Part shown: piece after piece, positions 36,001-47,239 of the stretch
Layout of the letters: every line of letters begins with the position of its first letter
Numbering within the stretch: position 1 is the stretch's first letter
From: Vagococcus coleopterorum
GTDB taxonomy: Bacteria; Bacillota; Bacilli; Lactobacillales; Vagococcaceae
DNA length: 64,000 nt
Assembly: GCF_011303955.1 (NCBI RefSeq)
Contig: NZ_CP049886.1
Span: 248,001-312,000, forward strand
Direction of reading: 5' to 3'
Position numbers and translations under genes: made by a program
The notes under the pieces: model-generated
Databases searched by the model: none
The model's input: the letters and a program-made list of their open reading frames with translations, nothing else
Told to the model about the DNA's origin: nothing

Positions 36001-36738
36001 ACCTTCAAGTTGAACCATTGGACGAATTTCTGGTGGGATAACAGGGATAACATCCATTACCATCCAACCAGGTTCGTTACCTGAGCTACGGAAAGCTTCT
36101 AAAATGTCTAAACGACGAACAGCACGTGTCCGTTTTTGACCTGAAGCAGTTTTTAATTCTTCTTTTAATTCAGCAACTTCTTTATCTAAGTCTACGCTAT
36201 CAAGTAAACGTTTGATTGCTTCAGCACCCATTCCAGCTTGGAAACGTTGACCAAATTCTTCACGTTTTTGACGGTATTCTAATTCTGATAATAGTTGTTT
36301 TTTCTCAAGCGTTGTATCCCCAGGTTCAGTGACTACATATGAAGCAAAGTAGATAATTTCTTCAAGAGAACGTGGGCTCATATCCAAGATAAGACCCATA
36401 CGACTTGGGATTCCTTTGAAATACCAAATGTGTGTTACTGGTGCAGCTAATTCGATGTGGGCCATACGCTCACGACGAACTTTTGAACGAGTGACTTCAA
36501 CGCCACAACGATCACAGACGATTCCTTTATAACGGATACGTTTATATTTACCACAGGCACATTCCCAGTCTTTTGTAGGACCGAAGATACGTTCACAGAA
36601 CAGACCTTCACGTTCTGGTTTCAATGTACGGTAGTTGATTGTTTCTGGTTTTTTAACTTCACCATAAGACCAGCTTCTGATTTTTTCTGGAGAAGCTAAA
36701 CCAATTTGCATGCTTTCGAATTTATTTACATCGATCAA
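33085..36738 (-). CDS. rpoC: RNA polymerase beta' subunit
   Basis: The likely start is the TTG at 36738 ([22 protein letters not shown]), eight bases after GGAGGG; the frame continues to 36759. About 1217 residues. N-terminal zinc site CACGKYKR...CDRCG, catalytic [14 protein letters not shown] with three Asp, trigger-loop region and the second zinc site [13 protein letters not shown]. Follows rpoB by about 120 bases on one transcript. Confidence 0.98.
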   Translation of the reverse strand: MIDVNKFESMQIGLASPEKIRSWSYGEVKKPETINYRTLKPEREGLFCERIFGPTKDWECACGKYKRIRYKGIVCDRCGVEVTRSKVRRERMAHIELAAPVTHIWYFKGIPSRMGLILDMSPRSLEEIIYFASYVVTEPGDTTLEKKQLLSELEYRQKREEFGQRFQAGMGAEAIKRLLDSVDLDKEVAELKEELKTASGQKRTRAVRRLDILEAFRSSGNEPGWMVMDVIPVIPPEIRPMVQLEGGRFATSDLNDLYRRVINRNNRLKRLLDLMAPGIIVQNEKRMLQEAVDALIDNGRRGRPVTGPGNRPLKSLSHMLKGKQGRFRQNLLGKRVDYSGRSVIVVGPFLKMYQCGLPKEMAIELFKPFVMRELVGREIASNIKNAKRKIERLDDEIWDVLEDVIKEHPVLLNRAPTLHRLGIQAFEPVLVEGRAIRLHPLVCEAYNADFDGDQMAVHVPLNEEAQAEARMLMLAAQNILNPKDSKPVVTPSQDMVLGNYYLTMEDEGREGEGMVFRNVQEAELAWKNGYVHLHTRIGLQTSSMPEKPFTEWQQERTLITTVGKALFNEIMPSEFPYLNEPSDYNLTIQTPDKYFVENGTDIPAHIAAQELVGPFKKKNLGNVIAEVFKRFKITETSKMLDRMKDLGYKYSTIAGMTVGIADIVVLHEKQALIDEAHEKVENVTKQFRRGLITDDERYERVIGIWNGVKDTIQLKLMESLDDKNPIFMMSDSGARGNISNFTQLAGMRGLMAAPNGRIMELPIISNFREGLSVLEMFISTHGARKGMTDTALKTADSGYLTRRLVDVAQDVIIREDDCGTDRGLIVSAIKEGNEVIETLEERLLGRYARKTVVHPETGEVIVASNEMITEDLTKAIIDAGIEEVTIRSVFTCNTKHGVCRHCYGRNMATGLDVEVGEAVGTIAAQSIGEPGTQLTMRTFHTGGVAGDDITQGLPRIQEIFEARNPKGQAVVTEVTGEVAEIVEDAATRTREITIKGKTDTRSYAVPYNSRLKVAEGDTIKRGEALTEGSIEPKQLLQIRDVLSVGVYLLREVQKVYRMQGVEIGDKHIEVMVRQMLRKVRVMDPGDTDILPGTLIDISDFKDQNYSTLIAGGTPATGRPVLLGITKASLETNSFLSAASFQETTRVLTDAAIRGKKDPLLGLKENVIIGKIIPAGTGMPKYRNMEPKEVGVASENVYSISDIEAQMAAEDALLSDKD

Positions 36739-36861
36739 AAGGTGTTCCCTCCATTTCATATTTATTACTACAATTTAGAGCATCTAAGTTGTGGGAAAAG
36801 TGGCCATGCCACTTCCCTTCACAACAAATTGACTTGCAAGTCACGAGTGACTGACGATCAA

Positions 36862-39800
36862 TTAATCTTGAGTTTCTTGAGCTTTTGCTTCAGCATCTGC
36901 TTCAGCTTGAGCTGTTTTTGCTGCTTGTTCTTGAGCGTATTTAGTTAAGGCATCAACGGTAATTAAACCATCTTCCTCATCGTCCATATCGCGCAATTCA
37001 ATCGGTTGATCATCAATATCTAGTACTTGCATATCTAAACCTAATGATTGTAATTCTTTCACCAATACGCGGAATGATTCTGGCACGCCTGGTTTTGGAA
37101 TTGGTTCACCTTTAACGATTGCTTCGTAAGTTTTAACACGACCAACAACGTCATCTGATTTGTACGTTAAGATTTCTTGTAATGTGTAAGCAGCACCGTA
37201 AGCTTCAAGTGCCCAAACTTCCATCTCACCGAAACGTTGTCCACCAAATTGAGCTTTACCACCCAATGGTTGTTGTGTCACTAATGAGTAAGGACCTGTT
37301 GAACGTGCATGTAATTTGTCATCAACCATGTGGGCTAATTTCAGCATGTACATCACACCAACAGATAGACGGTTATCAAATGGTTCACCAGTACGACCAT
37401 CATAAAGGATAGTCTTAGCGTCTTTCGCCATACCAGCTTCACGAACTGTTGACCATACGTCTTCCTCGTCCGCTCCATCAAATACTGGTGTAGCGACGTG
37501 GATACCTAATTGACGAGCAGCCATACCTAAGTGTAACTCAAGTACTTGCCCGATATTCATACGAGAAGGAACCCCTAATGGGTTAAGCATGATGTCGACT
37601 GGCGTACCGTCTGGCATAAATGGCATGTCTTCCTCAGGCATAATGCGTGAGACAACCCCTTTATTACCGTGACGTCCGGCCATCTTGTCACCTTCTTTGA
37701 TCTTACGTTTTTGCACGATGTAAACACGTACTAACATGTTTACGCCTGGTGCTAATTCGTCACCCGCTTCACGAGTAAAGATCTTAACATCGTGAACGAT
37801 ACCGTCACCACCGTGTGGTACACGTAGAGAAGTATCACGAACTTCACGAGCTTTTTCACCAAAGATTGCATGTAATAGACGTTCTTCAGCTGATAATTCT
37901 GTTACCCCTTTAGGAGTCACTTTACCAACTAATAAATCACCATCATGAACTTCCGCACCAATGCGGATGATACCCATCTCATCTAAATCTTTCAGAGCAT
38001 CTTCACCAACGTTTGGAATTTCACGAGTAATTTCTTCAGGTCCTAATTTTGTATCACGAGCTTCTGATTCATATTCTTCAATATGGATAGATGTATACAC
38101 ATCATCTTTAACCAGACGACGACTCATAATGATCGCATCCTCGTAGTTGTAACCTTCCCAAGTCATGAAGGCAACTAAGACGTTTTGACCTAAAGCCATT
38201 TCGCCTTCTTCCATTGATGGGCCATCTGCTAAGATGTCGCTCTTATCAACTTTTTCACCTAGAGTCACGATTGGACGTTGGTTATAACACATACCCGCAT
38301 TAGAACGATTGAATTTAGTTAATGAATATTTATCTAATGTTCCGTTTGAACGACGAATACGAATTTCAGTCGCATCTACGAATTCAACAACACCATCATG
38401 TTTAGCTACTAAAGCCGAACCTGAATCGTGTGCTGCTTTGTATTCCATACCAGTTCCCACGAATGGTGAACGAGGTTGGATAAGTGGCACAGCTTGACGT
38501 TGCATGTTGGCACCCATCAAGGCACGATTTGAGTCATCGTTTTCCAAGAAAGGAATACACGCTGTCGCTACCGCAACTACTTGTTTAGGTGAAACGTCCA
38601 TGTAGTCAACTTTATCAGTTGAAACTTCAAGGTTTTCACTTTGGATACGGGCCATAACAACATCATTTTTGAATGTACCGTCTTCGTTTAATTTTGAGTT
38701 TGCTTGCGCAACCATGTAGTGATCTTCTTCATCAGCGGTTAAGTAATCGATTGTTTCCGTTACAACACCTGTTTTGCGATCAACACGACGGTATGGCGTT
38801 TCAATGAAACCATATTCGTTAATTTTCGCGAAACTTGATAAGTTATTGATCAGACCGATATTTGGACCCTCAGGCGTTTCAATCGGACACATACGACCAT
38901 AGTGAGAGTAATGTACGTCACGAACTTCATAACCAGCACGGTCACGAGTTAAACCACCAGGCCCTAAGGCTGATAGACGACGTTTATGACTCAACTCACC
39001 CAGTGGGTTAGTTTGGTCCATGAATTGTGACAATTGAGACGAACCAAAGAATTCTTTGATTGACGCAACAACTGGACGGATGTTGATTAATTGTTGTGGT
39101 GTTAACGTTTCAGTGTCTTGGATAGACATTCTTTCACGAACCACACGTTCCATACGAGCTAAACCAATACGGAATTGGTTTTGTAATAACTCACCAACTG
39201 AACGAATACGACGGTTACCTAAGTGGTCGATATCGTCAACGTTACCGATGTCTTCTTGTAAGTTAAAGAAATAACTCATTGAAGCAATCACGTCAGCTGG
39301 AACGATTGTTTTGTTATCTGCTTCGATTTGACCATTACCGATAACGTTAATCACACGCTCAGGATCTTTCGGAGAAAGAACTTTGATTGTTTGAATTGTC
39401 ATTGGTTCTGTCACGACAGCATCTTCAGTTGGGTAGTAAGTTTCATTGTTTAACCCAGCATCTAAATGTTTGCCTAATTCATCCATCACATCATGGTTGA
39501 TGACAGTGCCTTTTTCGAATAAAATTTCACCAGTTTCAGGGTCAACTAACGTTTCACCTAAAGTTTGGTTTAACAAACGTGTTTTAAGACTTAATTTTTT
39601 GTTGACTTTGTAACGACCAACAGCTGCTAAGTCATAACGTTTTGGATCGAAGAAACGAGCATTTAACAAGTTACGTGAACTGTCTGCTGTTTTCGGCTCA
39701 CCAGGGCGTAGACGATCGTAGATGTCTTTCAACCCTTCCTCAGTACGTGAGTCTGAAGCATTTTTGTGGATATCTTTTTCAAGTGTTAAACGTAAGCTTT

Positions 39801-40443
39801 CGTTTTCACCAAAGATTTCTAAAATCGTATCATCTGATCCGAACCCTAAAGCACGAACTAAGACAGATAATGGAATTTTACGAGTACGGTCAATACGTAC
39901 GTATGAAATGTTTTTCGCATCTGTTTCCATTTCTAACCATGCACCACGGTTAGGGATCACAGTTGTGCCAAAACTTTCGCGACCGTTTTTATCAGTTTTA
40001 CCGTTAAAGTAAACACCAGGAGAACGAACTAATTGAGAAACGATAACACGTTCTGCCCCGTTAATGATAAATGTACCCATTTCAGTCATAAGTGGGAAAT
40101 CTCCGAAGAATACTTCTTGAGATTTGATTTCGCCAGTTGTCTTATTATCCAAACGTAACGTTACGTGGATTGGCGCTGAGTAGTTAGCATCGTGTGCACG
40201 AGCCTCTTCTACCGTGTATTTAGGTTCTTTTAATTCATAGCCAACAAACTCTAAAGCTAATTTGTCGCTAAAGTCTTTGATCGGTAAGATATCTTCGAAC
40301 ATTTCTTTCAGCCCTTTATCAAGGAACCACTGATAAGAATCTGTTTGAATTTCGATCAAGTTTGGTAATTCTAACACTTCATTGATTCGCGCATAACTTC
40401 TTCTTTCGCGATGTTTTCCGTATTTTACTACGTGTCCAGCCAA
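36862..40443 (-). CDS. rpoB: RNA polymerase beta subunit
   Basis: The likely start is the TTG at 40443 ([19 protein letters not shown]), eight bases after AGAGGGG; an in-frame GTG at 40452 overlaps that ribosome site. About 1193 residues. The rifampicin region [22 protein letters not shown] appears in the usual susceptible form (Gln, Asp, His and Ser in place), and the C-terminal clamp segments are intact. A Gln/Ala/Glu-rich tail ([20 protein letters not shown]) ends the protein. Confidence 0.98.
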   Translation of the reverse strand: MAGHVVKYGKHRERRSYARINEVLELPNLIEIQTDSYQWFLDKGLKEMFEDILPIKDFSDKLALEFVGYELKEPKYTVEEARAHDANYSAPIHVTLRLDNKTTGEIKSQEVFFGDFPLMTEMGTFIINGAERVIVSQLVRSPGVYFNGKTDKNGRESFGTTVIPNRGAWLEMETDAKNISYVRIDRTRKIPLSVLVRALGFGSDDTILEIFGENESLRLTLEKDIHKNASDSRTEEGLKDIYDRLRPGEPKTADSSRNLLNARFFDPKRYDLAAVGRYKVNKKLSLKTRLLNQTLGETLVDPETGEILFEKGTVINHDVMDELGKHLDAGLNNETYYPTEDAVVTEPMTIQTIKVLSPKDPERVINVIGNGQIEADNKTIVPADVIASMSYFFNLQEDIGNVDDIDHLGNRRIRSVGELLQNQFRIGLARMERVVRERMSIQDTETLTPQQLINIRPVVASIKEFFGSSQLSQFMDQTNPLGELSHKRRLSALGPGGLTRDRAGYEVRDVHYSHYGRMCPIETPEGPNIGLINNLSSFAKINEYGFIETPYRRVDRKTGVVTETIDYLTADEEDHYMVAQANSKLNEDGTFKNDVVMARIQSENLEVSTDKVDYMDVSPKQVVAVATACIPFLENDDSNRALMGANMQRQAVPLIQPRSPFVGTGMEYKAAHDSGSALVAKHDGVVEFVDATEIRIRRSNGTLDKYSLTKFNRSNAGMCYNQRPIVTLGEKVDKSDILADGPSMEEGEMALGQNVLVAFMTWEGYNYEDAIIMSRRLVKDDVYTSIHIEEYESEARDTKLGPEEITREIPNVGEDALKDLDEMGIIRIGAEVHDGDLLVGKVTPKGVTELSAEERLLHAIFGEKAREVRDTSLRVPHGGDGIVHDVKIFTREAGDELAPGVNMLVRVYIVQKRKIKEGDKMAGRHGNKGVVSRIMPEEDMPFMPDGTPVDIMLNPLGVPSRMNIGQVLELHLGMAARQLGIHVATPVFDGADEEDVWSTVREAGMAKDAKTILYDGRTGEPFDNRLSVGVMYMLKLAHMVDDKLHARSTGPYSLVTQQPLGGKAQFGGQRFGEMEVWALEAYGAAYTLQEILTYKSDDVVGRVKTYEAIVKGEPIPKPGVPESFRVLVKELQSLGLDMQVLDIDDQPIELRDMDDEEDGLITVDALTKYAQEQAAKTAQAEADAEAKAQETQD

Positions 40444-40700
40444 AGTCTTCACCCCTCTGTATTTTTTCCAAAAGTACCATCGTCATGTCTTAATGAAACG
40501 AATATTACATATTCATTACATTTGCGTTACAGATGCCTTTTTAAGCAAAAAAAAGACAAAAATAGAATATTTCCCGTAATCGGCTCTTCTACTTTTGTTT
40601 TTCTATAACATAAAACACAAAATGGACAATATTTCACTCTGTATTTCGTTGATTTTAGATAGCTTTTGCAACTAATAATTATACCGCCTTTCAAAACCTG
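40444..40700 (-). promoter_or_regulatory. Long rpoB leader
   Basis: About 230 bases of untranslated leader between the promoter and the rpoB TTG. It holds no ORF with a ribosome site and no obvious riboswitch; A/T-rich. Confidence 0.5.
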
Positions 40701-40706
40701 TGTCAA
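40678..40706 (-). promoter_or_regulatory. rpoB promoter
   Basis: TTGACA (40706-40701), 17 bases, TATAAT (40683-40678) on the minus strand: a full consensus match. Confidence 0.92.
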
Positions 40707-40791
40707 TGTCACCTCTAAGGTTTTTAGCTGTTTTCATAAGTTTTCTGCTGTGTATTTTCAGGTTTGTAACATTCCTGTTTTATTCCAACAA

Positions 40792-40820
40792 AAAAGTCGA
40801 CTGATTAAGTCGACTTTTAA
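40792..40820. terminator. Terminator of the small XRE gene
   Basis: 11-bp stem AAAAGTCGACT/AGTCGACTTTT with a 5-base loop, at the 3' end of the XRE gene and upstream of the rpoB promoter. Confidence 0.88.
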
Positions 40821-41152
40821 AAAATATGTAATACGTATTTCATGACACAAAGTAGGGGGATAATCGCTCCCCAGATAATCAACATAATCGGTCTGGCACA
40901 ATCATCGTTCCACCACATCATTTTGCTATCCTTAATTACTTTCTTTTCCATTTTTTCATCTCCTTTAATCAAGACGTCTAGCGATAGTCCAAAAACATCA
41001 CTTAGCTTTATCAATTGTTCCGTGTTAGGTAACGCTGTGCCTAATTCCCATTTTGAAATTGACTGGCGCGAAATCATCAGCTTTTTCGCCAAATCTTCCT
41101 GACTCCAACCTCTTGCCAGTCTTTCTTTTTTGATTAATTCCGATATCATCAT
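40817..41152 (-). CDS. XRE regulator with a C-terminal membrane helix
   Basis: Start near 41152-41149 (MMISELIKKERLARGWSQEDLA). About 111 residues: an HTH_3 domain at 1-65 (SQEDLAKKLMISRQSISKWELGTALP) and one hydrophobic helix at the C-terminus (PIMLIIWGAIIPLLCVM). Such small membrane-tethered repressors recur in this window. Target unknown. Confidence 0.85.
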   Translation of the reverse strand: MMISELIKKERLARGWSQEDLAKKLMISRQSISKWELGTALPNTEQLIKLSDVFGLSLDVLIKGDEKMEKKVIKDSKMMWWNDDCARPIMLIIWGAIIPLLCVMKYVLHIF

Positions 41153-41277
41153 TCCTATCGCTTCCCCTTTCAACTCTAGTTTCGATTATTATCATTCATT
41201 TGACCAGAACCTAACTGGTGCATCTTAGAACCAGATAGTTGCAACCTTATTATATCAGCCTTTATAGACTATCCAAT

Positions 41278-41309
41278 AAAAAAAGACAACTCTGAGGAGC
41301 TGTCTTTTT
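41278..41309. terminator. Terminator of the methyltransferase gene
   Basis: AAAAAGACAACTC pairs with GGAGCTGTCTTTTT (one bulge), U-tract on the minus strand, just after the stop at 41312. Confidence 0.8.
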
Positions 41310-41311
41310 AT

Positions 41312-41920
41312 TTACCCTTGTTTCACACTTTGTAAGATGAAGTAGCCTTTTTCTTTCGTGAGTGTTTCTACATTCCCGAAGACTTCTTCCATTTTTTTAG
41401 CCGCACTTGGGGCACCTTGTTTTTTCTGAATGACAACTGTCAACGTCCCACCTGTTACTAATTTAGGATAGGCTCCTTCTAAGATTTCATGAACAACTTG
41501 TTTACCGGCACGGATTGGCGGATTACTTAACACCGCAGCATACGTTCCTTCAACCGCCTCATAAATATTTGATTCATGAATTGTGACATTTGAAATACCA
41601 TTCATTTGCGCATTTTTTTGCGCTAACTCAACAGCCCGTTGATTAATATCGACCATCTCAACTTGACGGTCTGTTGCTGAAGCTAAAGATAAACCGATGG
41701 GGCCATAACCACAGCCGACATCTAAAATGCCCCCAGCTGGTAAGTTTTCTTCTGAGAAAGCATCAATTAAAACACGTGACCCAAAATCCACGGTTTTCTT
41801 TGAAAAAACACCAGCATCTGTAGTAAATCTAAACATTTTTCCTTTTAACTCAAAGGTCCACTCTGATAAATCATGAGGGGTACTTGGTTGATTTGTATAG
41901 TAATGGTTATTGTTAGTCAT
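41312..41920 (-). CDS. RsmC-like class I SAM methyltransferase
   Basis: 202 residues. SAM motif ILDVGCGYGPIGLSLA at about 62-77, acidic loop VEMVDINQRAVELAQ and catalytic NPPIRAGKQVVHEI near 131, the RsmC/YbxB pattern (16S rRNA guanine N2 methylation). Overlaps the downstream end of the SGNH gene by eight bases. Confidence 0.92.
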   Translation of the reverse strand: MTNNNHYYTNQPSTPHDLSEWTFELKGKMFRFTTDAGVFSKKTVDFGSRVLIDAFSEENLPAGGILDVGCGYGPIGLSLASATDRQVEMVDINQRAVELAQKNAQMNGISNVTIHESNIYEAVEGTYAAVLSNPPIRAGKQVVHEILEGAYPKLVTGGTLTVVIQKKQGAPSAAKKMEEVFGNVETLTKEKGYFILQSVKQG

Positions 41921-42494
41921 TGCGCCCTAACTCCTTTAATTTTTCTTGAATTGAGGCGATCATCTTCGCCGCTAAATAATCATACCCGGATACCGAAAAG
42001 TGCAAGCCATCCACTTGGTAAAAACCTTGTTCTACCGCAACTGCTCGCATCTCTTGAAATAGCTCCACAAATGGAATCTCATAAGTTTCCGCTACCTCTC
42101 GAACTACTTGATTATAGTTTAAAACTTCTTCGTCTGGTCTTTCTTCATCATACCGTTTTGGATTAACATATGGCAAGCCTATCAAGATAACTTTCTGACT
42201 ACCAATTTGCTCAACAATCGAGACCAAGTTGGCACGGTATTGCTCGAGCGGCACCTCACAACTAGGACACACATCATTTGCGCCAAAGAAAACTGTCACC
42301 ACTTGCGGCTGATAACGTAATACATGATCATGCAATCTCACTAAAGCACCAGTTGTCGTGTCACCAGGAATTCCCGCATTTACGACGTCAACTTCGGTTA
42401 GCTTAGCACTTATGCGTTTTGTTAGTTCATCTGTAATTTCACCCTCTGTATAACCAGCTGTGATACTATCACCGAATAAAATAACCTTCTCCAT
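41913..42494 (-). CDS. SGNH/GDSL-family esterase
   Basis: 193 residues. Block I FGDSITAGYTEGE with the catalytic Ser, block II Gly (NAGIPGDTTTGAL), block III FFGANDV and block V DGLHFSVSGYD with the Asp-x-x-His pair. No signal peptide, so cytoplasmic. A YpmR/TesA-like lysophospholipase or carbohydrate esterase; substrate unknown. Confidence 0.93.
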   Translation of the reverse strand: MEKVILFGDSITAGYTEGEITDELTKRISAKLTEVDVVNAGIPGDTTTGALVRLHDHVLRYQPQVVTVFFGANDVCPSCEVPLEQYRANLVSIVEQIGSQKVILIGLPYVNPKRYDEERPDEEVLNYNQVVREVAETYEIPFVELFQEMRAVAVEQGFYQVDGLHFSVSGYDYLAAKMIASIQEKLKELGRND

Positions 42495-42756
42495 AAGACA
42501 CCTCCGTCACTTCCGCTAGATTTTGGCAGTGCGTTTTCACTCCCGAACTTCTCTTATGATAGCACGCTCCCATTTTTTTGGGTATCAGAACTTCTTCTTT
42601 TCATTGATTTTCAACGGTTTTTTCACAATTTTGTCCCCTTACTTAAAACATCTTCTTTCTATAGTACAAAACAAGATGAAATTCTAATAGAATCATGTTA
42701 GAATAACCTTTATAAAGATTTATCACACACTAACGATAACGGAGGCTTTACTTCCT

Positions 42757-43683
42757 ATGGAAAGCTCTAAAAAATTCTTCGATTTTTCCCGTGCTGAATG
42801 GGAATCATTTTATCGTAATGGGATTCCCCCATTAACGGAAGAAGAACTGCAAGAAATCAAAAGTTTGAATGATAAGATTTCCTTACAAGATGTCCAGGAC
42901 ATTTACATGCCCTTAACTCACTTAATGCATATTTATATGAAAGAAGATGAGTCGCTACAGCTTGGGAAAGACTTGTTTATGCAATCCTACACAGGAGTTA
43001 CGCCATTTATTATCGGTGTCGCTGGCAGTGTGGCTGTTGGAAAAAGTACCACAGCTCGTCTATTACAAATGATGTTATCGCGGATTTTCAAACGCCGTAA
43101 CGTTCAGTTGATTACAACAGACGGATTTTTATACCCTAATGCCGTGTTAGAAGAAAAAGGGATTATGGAACGTAAAGGTTTCCCTGAAAGCTATGACATG
43201 GACAAACTCTTTAACTTCTTAGAACAAGTTAAAGCTGGTAAAGAAACGGTGGAAGCACCGGTTTACTCACACGATGTTTACGATATCGTACCCGATGAAA
43301 AAGCGATCATTAACGAACCAGACATTTTGATCATTGAAGGGATTAACGTTCTGCAACATCCGATTACAGAACAAATCTACATTAGCGATTTCTTCGATTT
43401 CTCAGTCTATGTGGATGCAGAACCTGAGTTGATTGAAAAATGGTACTTAAACCGTTTTGGCAAGTTACTTGATTCAGCCTTTTTAGACCCAGATAACTTC
43501 TACTACTCTTACGCTATTGGTGATCGCGAAGAAGCCTTTGCCATGGCCAAACAAGTGTGGCGTGATGTGAATCTGAAAAACTTGGAAGAGTATATCTTAC
43601 CAACCCGAGGCAACGCCAATGTGATTCTTCACAAAACAGAAGACCATCAAATTGACCGCGTCTTACTAAACAAATTTAAATAG
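42757..43683 (+). CDS. coaA: Pantothenate kinase, type I
   Basis: 308 residues, full length. Walker A GVAGSVAVGKSTTARLL at about 88, TTDGFLYPNAVLEEKG and EGINVLQHP are prokaryotic type I CoaA signatures. Phosphorylates pantothenate, first step to CoA. Ribosome site CGGAGG. Followed by guaA. Confidence 0.97.
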   Translation: MESSKKFFDFSRAEWESFYRNGIPPLTEEELQEIKSLNDKISLQDVQDIYMPLTHLMHIYMKEDESLQLGKDLFMQSYTGVTPFIIGVAGSVAVGKSTTARLLQMMLSRIFKRRNVQLITTDGFLYPNAVLEEKGIMERKGFPESYDMDKLFNFLEQVKAGKETVEAPVYSHDVYDIVPDEKAIINEPDILIIEGINVLQHPITEQIYISDFFDFSVYVDAEPELIEKWYLNRFGKLLDSAFLDPDNFYYSYAIGDREEAFAMAKQVWRDVNLKNLEEYILPTRGNANVILHKTEDHQIDRVLLNKFK

Positions 43684-43691
43684 TTAATAGA

Positions 43692-43715
43692 GCTGACTCT
43701 AGTGGTCAGTTTTTA
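43692..43715 (+). terminator. Weak hairpin between coaA and guaA
   Basis: CTGAC/GTCAG stem followed by TTTTT. Short, so only a partial terminator. Confidence 0.5.
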
Positions 43716-43743
43716 CATAAAATAACGAAAGATAGGTGAAGAC

Positions 43744-45288
43744 ATGAGCCAAGCAACAATGGAAAAAATCATCGTATTAGACTTTGGTAGTCAATACAAC
43801 CAACTTATTACTCGTCGTATTCGCGAGTTCGGTGTTTTCTCAGAATTAATGAGCCACCGTATCACTGCAGCAGAAATCAAAGAAATTAACCCAATCGGGA
43901 TTATTTTCTCAGGTGGACCAAACAGCGTTTATGCTGATGACGCCTTCAAAATCGATCCAGAAATCTTCAACCTAAACATTCCAATCCTTGGAATCTGTTA
44001 CGGTATGCAACTGATGACCAACGAATTTGGTGGTAAAGTTGAAGCCGCTTCTAAAAAAGAATATGGCCAAGCCTTCATCGATATCCAAGATGACAAAGCA
44101 GGTTTATTCGCAGGTCTACCTGCTCGCCAACAAGTTTGGATGAGTCATGGCGACTTAGTAACAGAAGTACCTGCTGGATTTGAAATCACAGCTACAAGTA
44201 CTGACTGCCCAATCGCGGCGATGGAAAACAAAGAGAAAAACTTCCACGCTGTTCAATTCCACCCAGAAGTTCAACACTCAGAGTACGGTAATGATTTATT
44301 ACGTCACTTTGCAATGGACATCTGTCACGCGAAAGGCGACTGGACAATGGATAACTTCATTGACACAGAAATTGCTAAAATCCGTGAAAAAGTTGGCGAT
44401 AAAAAAGTTTTACTTGGCCTTTCAGGCGGAGTGGATTCAAGTGTTGTTGGGGTTCTTTTACAACGCGCTATCGGCGACCAACTAACATGTATCTTTGTTG
44501 ACCACGGTTTACTACGTAAAGGTGAAGGTGACCAAGTAATGGATAGCCTATCTGGTAAATTTGGTTTAAACATTATCCGTGTAAACGCAAAAGAGCGTTT
44601 CATGGAAAAACTTGCTGGTGTTTCTGATCCAGAACAAAAACGTAAAATCATTGGTAACGAATTCGTTTACCTATTCGATGATGAAGCAACTAAATTAGAC
44701 GGTATGGAATTCCTGGCACAAGGAACTCTTTACACAGACGTGATCGAAAGTGGAACTGAAACGGCGGAAGTGATTAAATCACATCACAACGTTGGTGGTT
44801 TACCTGACGATATGCAATTCAAACTAATCGAACCTTTAAACACATTGTTTAAAGATGAAGTTCGCGCTTTAGGTATCCAATTAGGAATGCCTGAATCACT
44901 AGTTTGGCGTCAACCTTTCCCTGGACCTGGATTAGGTATCCGTGTTCTTGGTGAAATCACTGAAGAAAAACTTGAGATTGTCCGTGAATCTGACGCAATC
45001 TTACGTGAAGAAATCGCTCTTGCCGGTCTTGACCGTGACATCTGGCAATACTTCACAGTCCTACCTGGCATCCGCTCAGTAGGTGTTATGGGTGACGGCC
45101 GTACTTACGATTACACTGTTGGCTTACGTGCCATCACATCAATCGACGGTATGACAGCTGACTTCGCTCGTATCCCTTGGGACGTTCTCCAAAAAATCTC
45201 AGTCCGCATCGTAAACGAAGTGGCACACGTTAACCGTATCGTGTATGACATCACATCCAAACCACCAGCAACAGTTGAGTGGGAATAA
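43744..45288 (+). CDS. guaA: GMP synthase (glutamine-hydrolysing)
   Basis: 514 residues. A class I glutamine amidotransferase domain with nucleophile Cys in LGICYGMQ (about 86) and His/Glu in HPEVQHS; ATP-pyrophosphatase domain with [12 protein letters not shown] at about 224; C-terminal dimerisation domain ending PPATVEWE. Converts XMP to GMP. The 3' end of guaA is a known insertion site for mobile elements in other bacteria. Confidence 0.98.
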   Translation: MSQATMEKIIVLDFGSQYNQLITRRIREFGVFSELMSHRITAAEIKEINPIGIIFSGGPNSVYADDAFKIDPEIFNLNIPILGICYGMQLMTNEFGGKVEAASKKEYGQAFIDIQDDKAGLFAGLPARQQVWMSHGDLVTEVPAGFEITATSTDCPIAAMENKEKNFHAVQFHPEVQHSEYGNDLLRHFAMDICHAKGDWTMDNFIDTEIAKIREKVGDKKVLLGLSGGVDSSVVGVLLQRAIGDQLTCIFVDHGLLRKGEGDQVMDSLSGKFGLNIIRVNAKERFMEKLAGVSDPEQKRKIIGNEFVYLFDDEATKLDGMEFLAQGTLYTDVIESGTETAEVIKSHHNVGGLPDDMQFKLIEPLNTLFKDEVRALGIQLGMPESLVWRQPFPGPGLGIRVLGEITEEKLEIVRESDAILREEIALAGLDRDIWQYFTVLPGIRSVGVMGDGRTYDYTVGLRAITSIDGMTADFARIPWDVLQKISVRIVNEVAHVNRIVYDITSKPPATVEWE

Positions 45289-45383
45289 AGAGCTAACATA
45301 ATATGAATGCGAAACACCTATTTAGCAACATTTAGGAGCATGTAAAACGGATAGAAACAACTAATTTTATATCGTTCCCTGCC

Positions 45384-45424
45384 GAAAACCCTGCCAAGAA
45401 TATTTCTTAGCAGGGTTTTTATTA
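45384..45424. terminator. guaA / defence cassette terminator
   Basis: AAACCCTGC pairs with GCAGGGTTT in a long imperfect hairpin with a U-tract. It lies between the convergent guaA and Abi_C genes. Confidence 0.88.
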
Positions 45425-45427
45425 TAT

Positions 45428-46222
45428 TTATTTATAAAGACACTCATAAGTTTCCCATGTAAAATTAACAATAGCTACCATTGAATTGACTACTAACATT
45501 GCATATCTCGGAGGTAATTCTTCGAAATTTTTCTCTTTGCCATGTCCTGATCCTTTTTCATTTCTCAAGCCATTAATCCCTTGAATAATTTGAGTCAATC
45601 CCGAAAGAACTTGCTGAACATCTCGACTTGACTTAGCAGATAAATTATCCTTTGAGTCCAAGTTTAATTCTTTAAACACTTTCTTTCTCAATGTCAAGAC
45701 AGTTTCATCTTTTGAATACGCTATCTCAAGATCGTCCAGAATATATTTGAAACACGTCTCTAATAATTCTTTAGATTTTCCTATCGCATCAGACGGTGCA
45801 TCCTTTATAGCATCAATAATTAATTGAGATTGTTTTTTTATATAATCGCTATCTACGTTCTTCACAAATTCACTTTCGAAAAAAACATGCTTATCTTTTT
45901 CTTTCAAAAGCGCCAATTCCTTATCTAAGATTAATTTAACTCGAGGTGCATAATCGAGCATATATTGTGTTATATCATCCGAATTTTTATTCATCATTTC
46001 GTAGTGCTCGAAAAACTTGATTAACAATTTTATTCCATCCGTCTCTAATTCCATATCGACAAATTTTTCAAGCGTTTTCCCTTTAGAAAGACCATATTCT
46101 CGCCGTATACTTCTGCCGATATAATATTCGGTAAACTCATCAAAAGTACTATTGGTAAAGTCGAGAACATATCCCCCATTATTAAAAAAAGATTTTATTA
46201 ACTTTTTTTCTAAATAATCCAA
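45428..46222 (-). CDS. Abi_C-type abortive infection protein, HEPN-like
   Basis: 264 residues, soluble. The C-terminal third resembles the abortive infection C-terminal domain: GINGLRNEKGSGHGKE (about 213-228) followed by PPRYAMLVVNSMVAIVNF. RNEKGSGH fits the R-x(4-6)-H pattern of HEPN RNases. The N-terminal part (about 1-120) is helical with no family assigned. It begins 13 bases after the RT gene, so it is probably the toxic or effector part of the cassette (inference). Confidence 0.78.
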   Translation of the reverse strand: MDYLEKKLIKSFFNNGGYVLDFTNSTFDEFTEYYIGRSIRREYGLSKGKTLEKFVDMELETDGIKLLIKFFEHYEMMNKNSDDITQYMLDYAPRVKLILDKELALLKEKDKHVFFESEFVKNVDSDYIKKQSQLIIDAIKDAPSDAIGKSKELLETCFKYILDDLEIAYSKDETVLTLRKKVFKELNLDSKDNLSAKSSRDVQQVLSGLTQIIQGINGLRNEKGSGHGKEKNFEELPPRYAMLVVNSMVAIVNFTWETYECLYK

Positions 46223-46234
46223 ATTTAACCTCCT

Positions 46235-47239
46235 TTACTCTTGTCTTAATAATTGAGCTTCAATCCTCTTGATTAACTTAGAGGCTGTATCTTTCCATTT
46301 CCCTGTTTCTTTCTTCTGAATAGAAGAAATCAAAAAAGACCTATATCCACTTAAATAATTAAATAAATACTCTAAATCAAATATTCTATTACTTATTTTA
46401 CTAGAAAAATACTTTTTACTATTCAGACGATCCGTTGCAACATCTAGATTCACACTACTTTCCATTATAAAAAGAACTCTTCTAATTTCTCTTAGCTTGG
46501 ATTGACTCAGTCTAGTTTCATTAGAAATCACATAGCCATTTAATACTAATTCATTCTTTGCATACTTAGTTTTAGATGAGTTTAACTTTAAATTAAAGTC
46601 TGCTAAAATTTTCTTTGCAATAGCAATTGTATTTCCAACAAAAAAATCTTTTCCTGTATTTGACGAAATAATAATGTCATCCGCATATCTACTATATTGA
46701 TAATTTAACTTATCACAATATTTTTGGAATCGAAGATCCGCTCTAACAAAAAAATAATTCGATATAAAAGGCGATGTTTTAAATCCTTGCGGTATTTTAC
46801 CTTTAAATGTAATAACAGTAAAAAAAAGTTCTTCTAATTTAACTCTTTTTTTTACATTTCGCTCAAAATCTTTTGCAAGATTTTCACAAACTAACTTAGC
46901 ATCTATTGAGCTAAAAAAATCTTTTAAATCTAATTTCAAAAAGTCTTTTTCTTCACTGCTGCAATGTATATCTAAAAAATCAAAATATGAACAATTTTCT
47001 CTAAAACCAAACGAATTTATTGGAAATTCAACTTTATTAAAATAATTGTCTGACAAAAAAGATTGCAACCGACCCAAAATGCAGTCACCTACAACCATTG
47101 TTATATTACGTTTAGTTCCGTTGTTCTTATTTATATTAAATTCTTCAACATTATTTTTTTTATCTAATTCAAGTTGATCAATCAACTCGGATATATTTTT
47201 TTTATACACATGCTCTATATGATCGGATAAATTATACAT
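46235..47239 (-). CDS. Retron-like reverse transcriptase
   Basis: 334 residues. RT motifs: LKLDLKDFFSSIDA with the first catalytic Asp near 107, KIPQGFKTSPFISNYFF, and YSRYADDIIIS with the YADD box at about 183. The retron-specific regions are divergent: GFRENCSYFDFLDIH holds the H where retrons have NAxxH, and VLNGYVIS stands where VTG is usual. No maturase or endonuclease domain, so it is not a group II intron. Strong GGAGG site. Lies between ATPase and Abi_C genes. Confidence 0.85.
   Translation of the reverse strand: MYNLSDHIEHVYKKNISELIDQLELDKKNNVEEFNINKNNGTKRNITMVVGDCILGRLQSFLSDNYFNKVEFPINSFGFRENCSYFDFLDIHCSSEEKDFLKLDLKDFFSSIDAKLVCENLAKDFERNVKKRVKLEELFFTVITFKGKIPQGFKTSPFISNYFFVRADLRFQKYCDKLNYQYSRYADDIIISSNTGKDFFVGNTIAIAKKILADFNLKLNSSKTKYAKNELVLNGYVISNETRLSQSKLREIRRVLFIMESSVNLDVATDRLNSKKYFSSKISNRIFDLEYLFNYLSGYRSFLISSIQKKETGKWKDTASKLIKRIEAQLLRQE

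Noticed and set aside
33134-40012. Plus-strand ORFs opposite rpoC and rpoB
   Set aside because: They are shadows of strongly conserved genes in other frames, without ribosome sites.
46235-47239. RT as group II intron maturase or diversity-generating retroelement
   Set aside because: No maturase or HNH domain, no intron ends, no template/variable repeat pair seen nearby; size and neighbours fit retron-like defence RTs.
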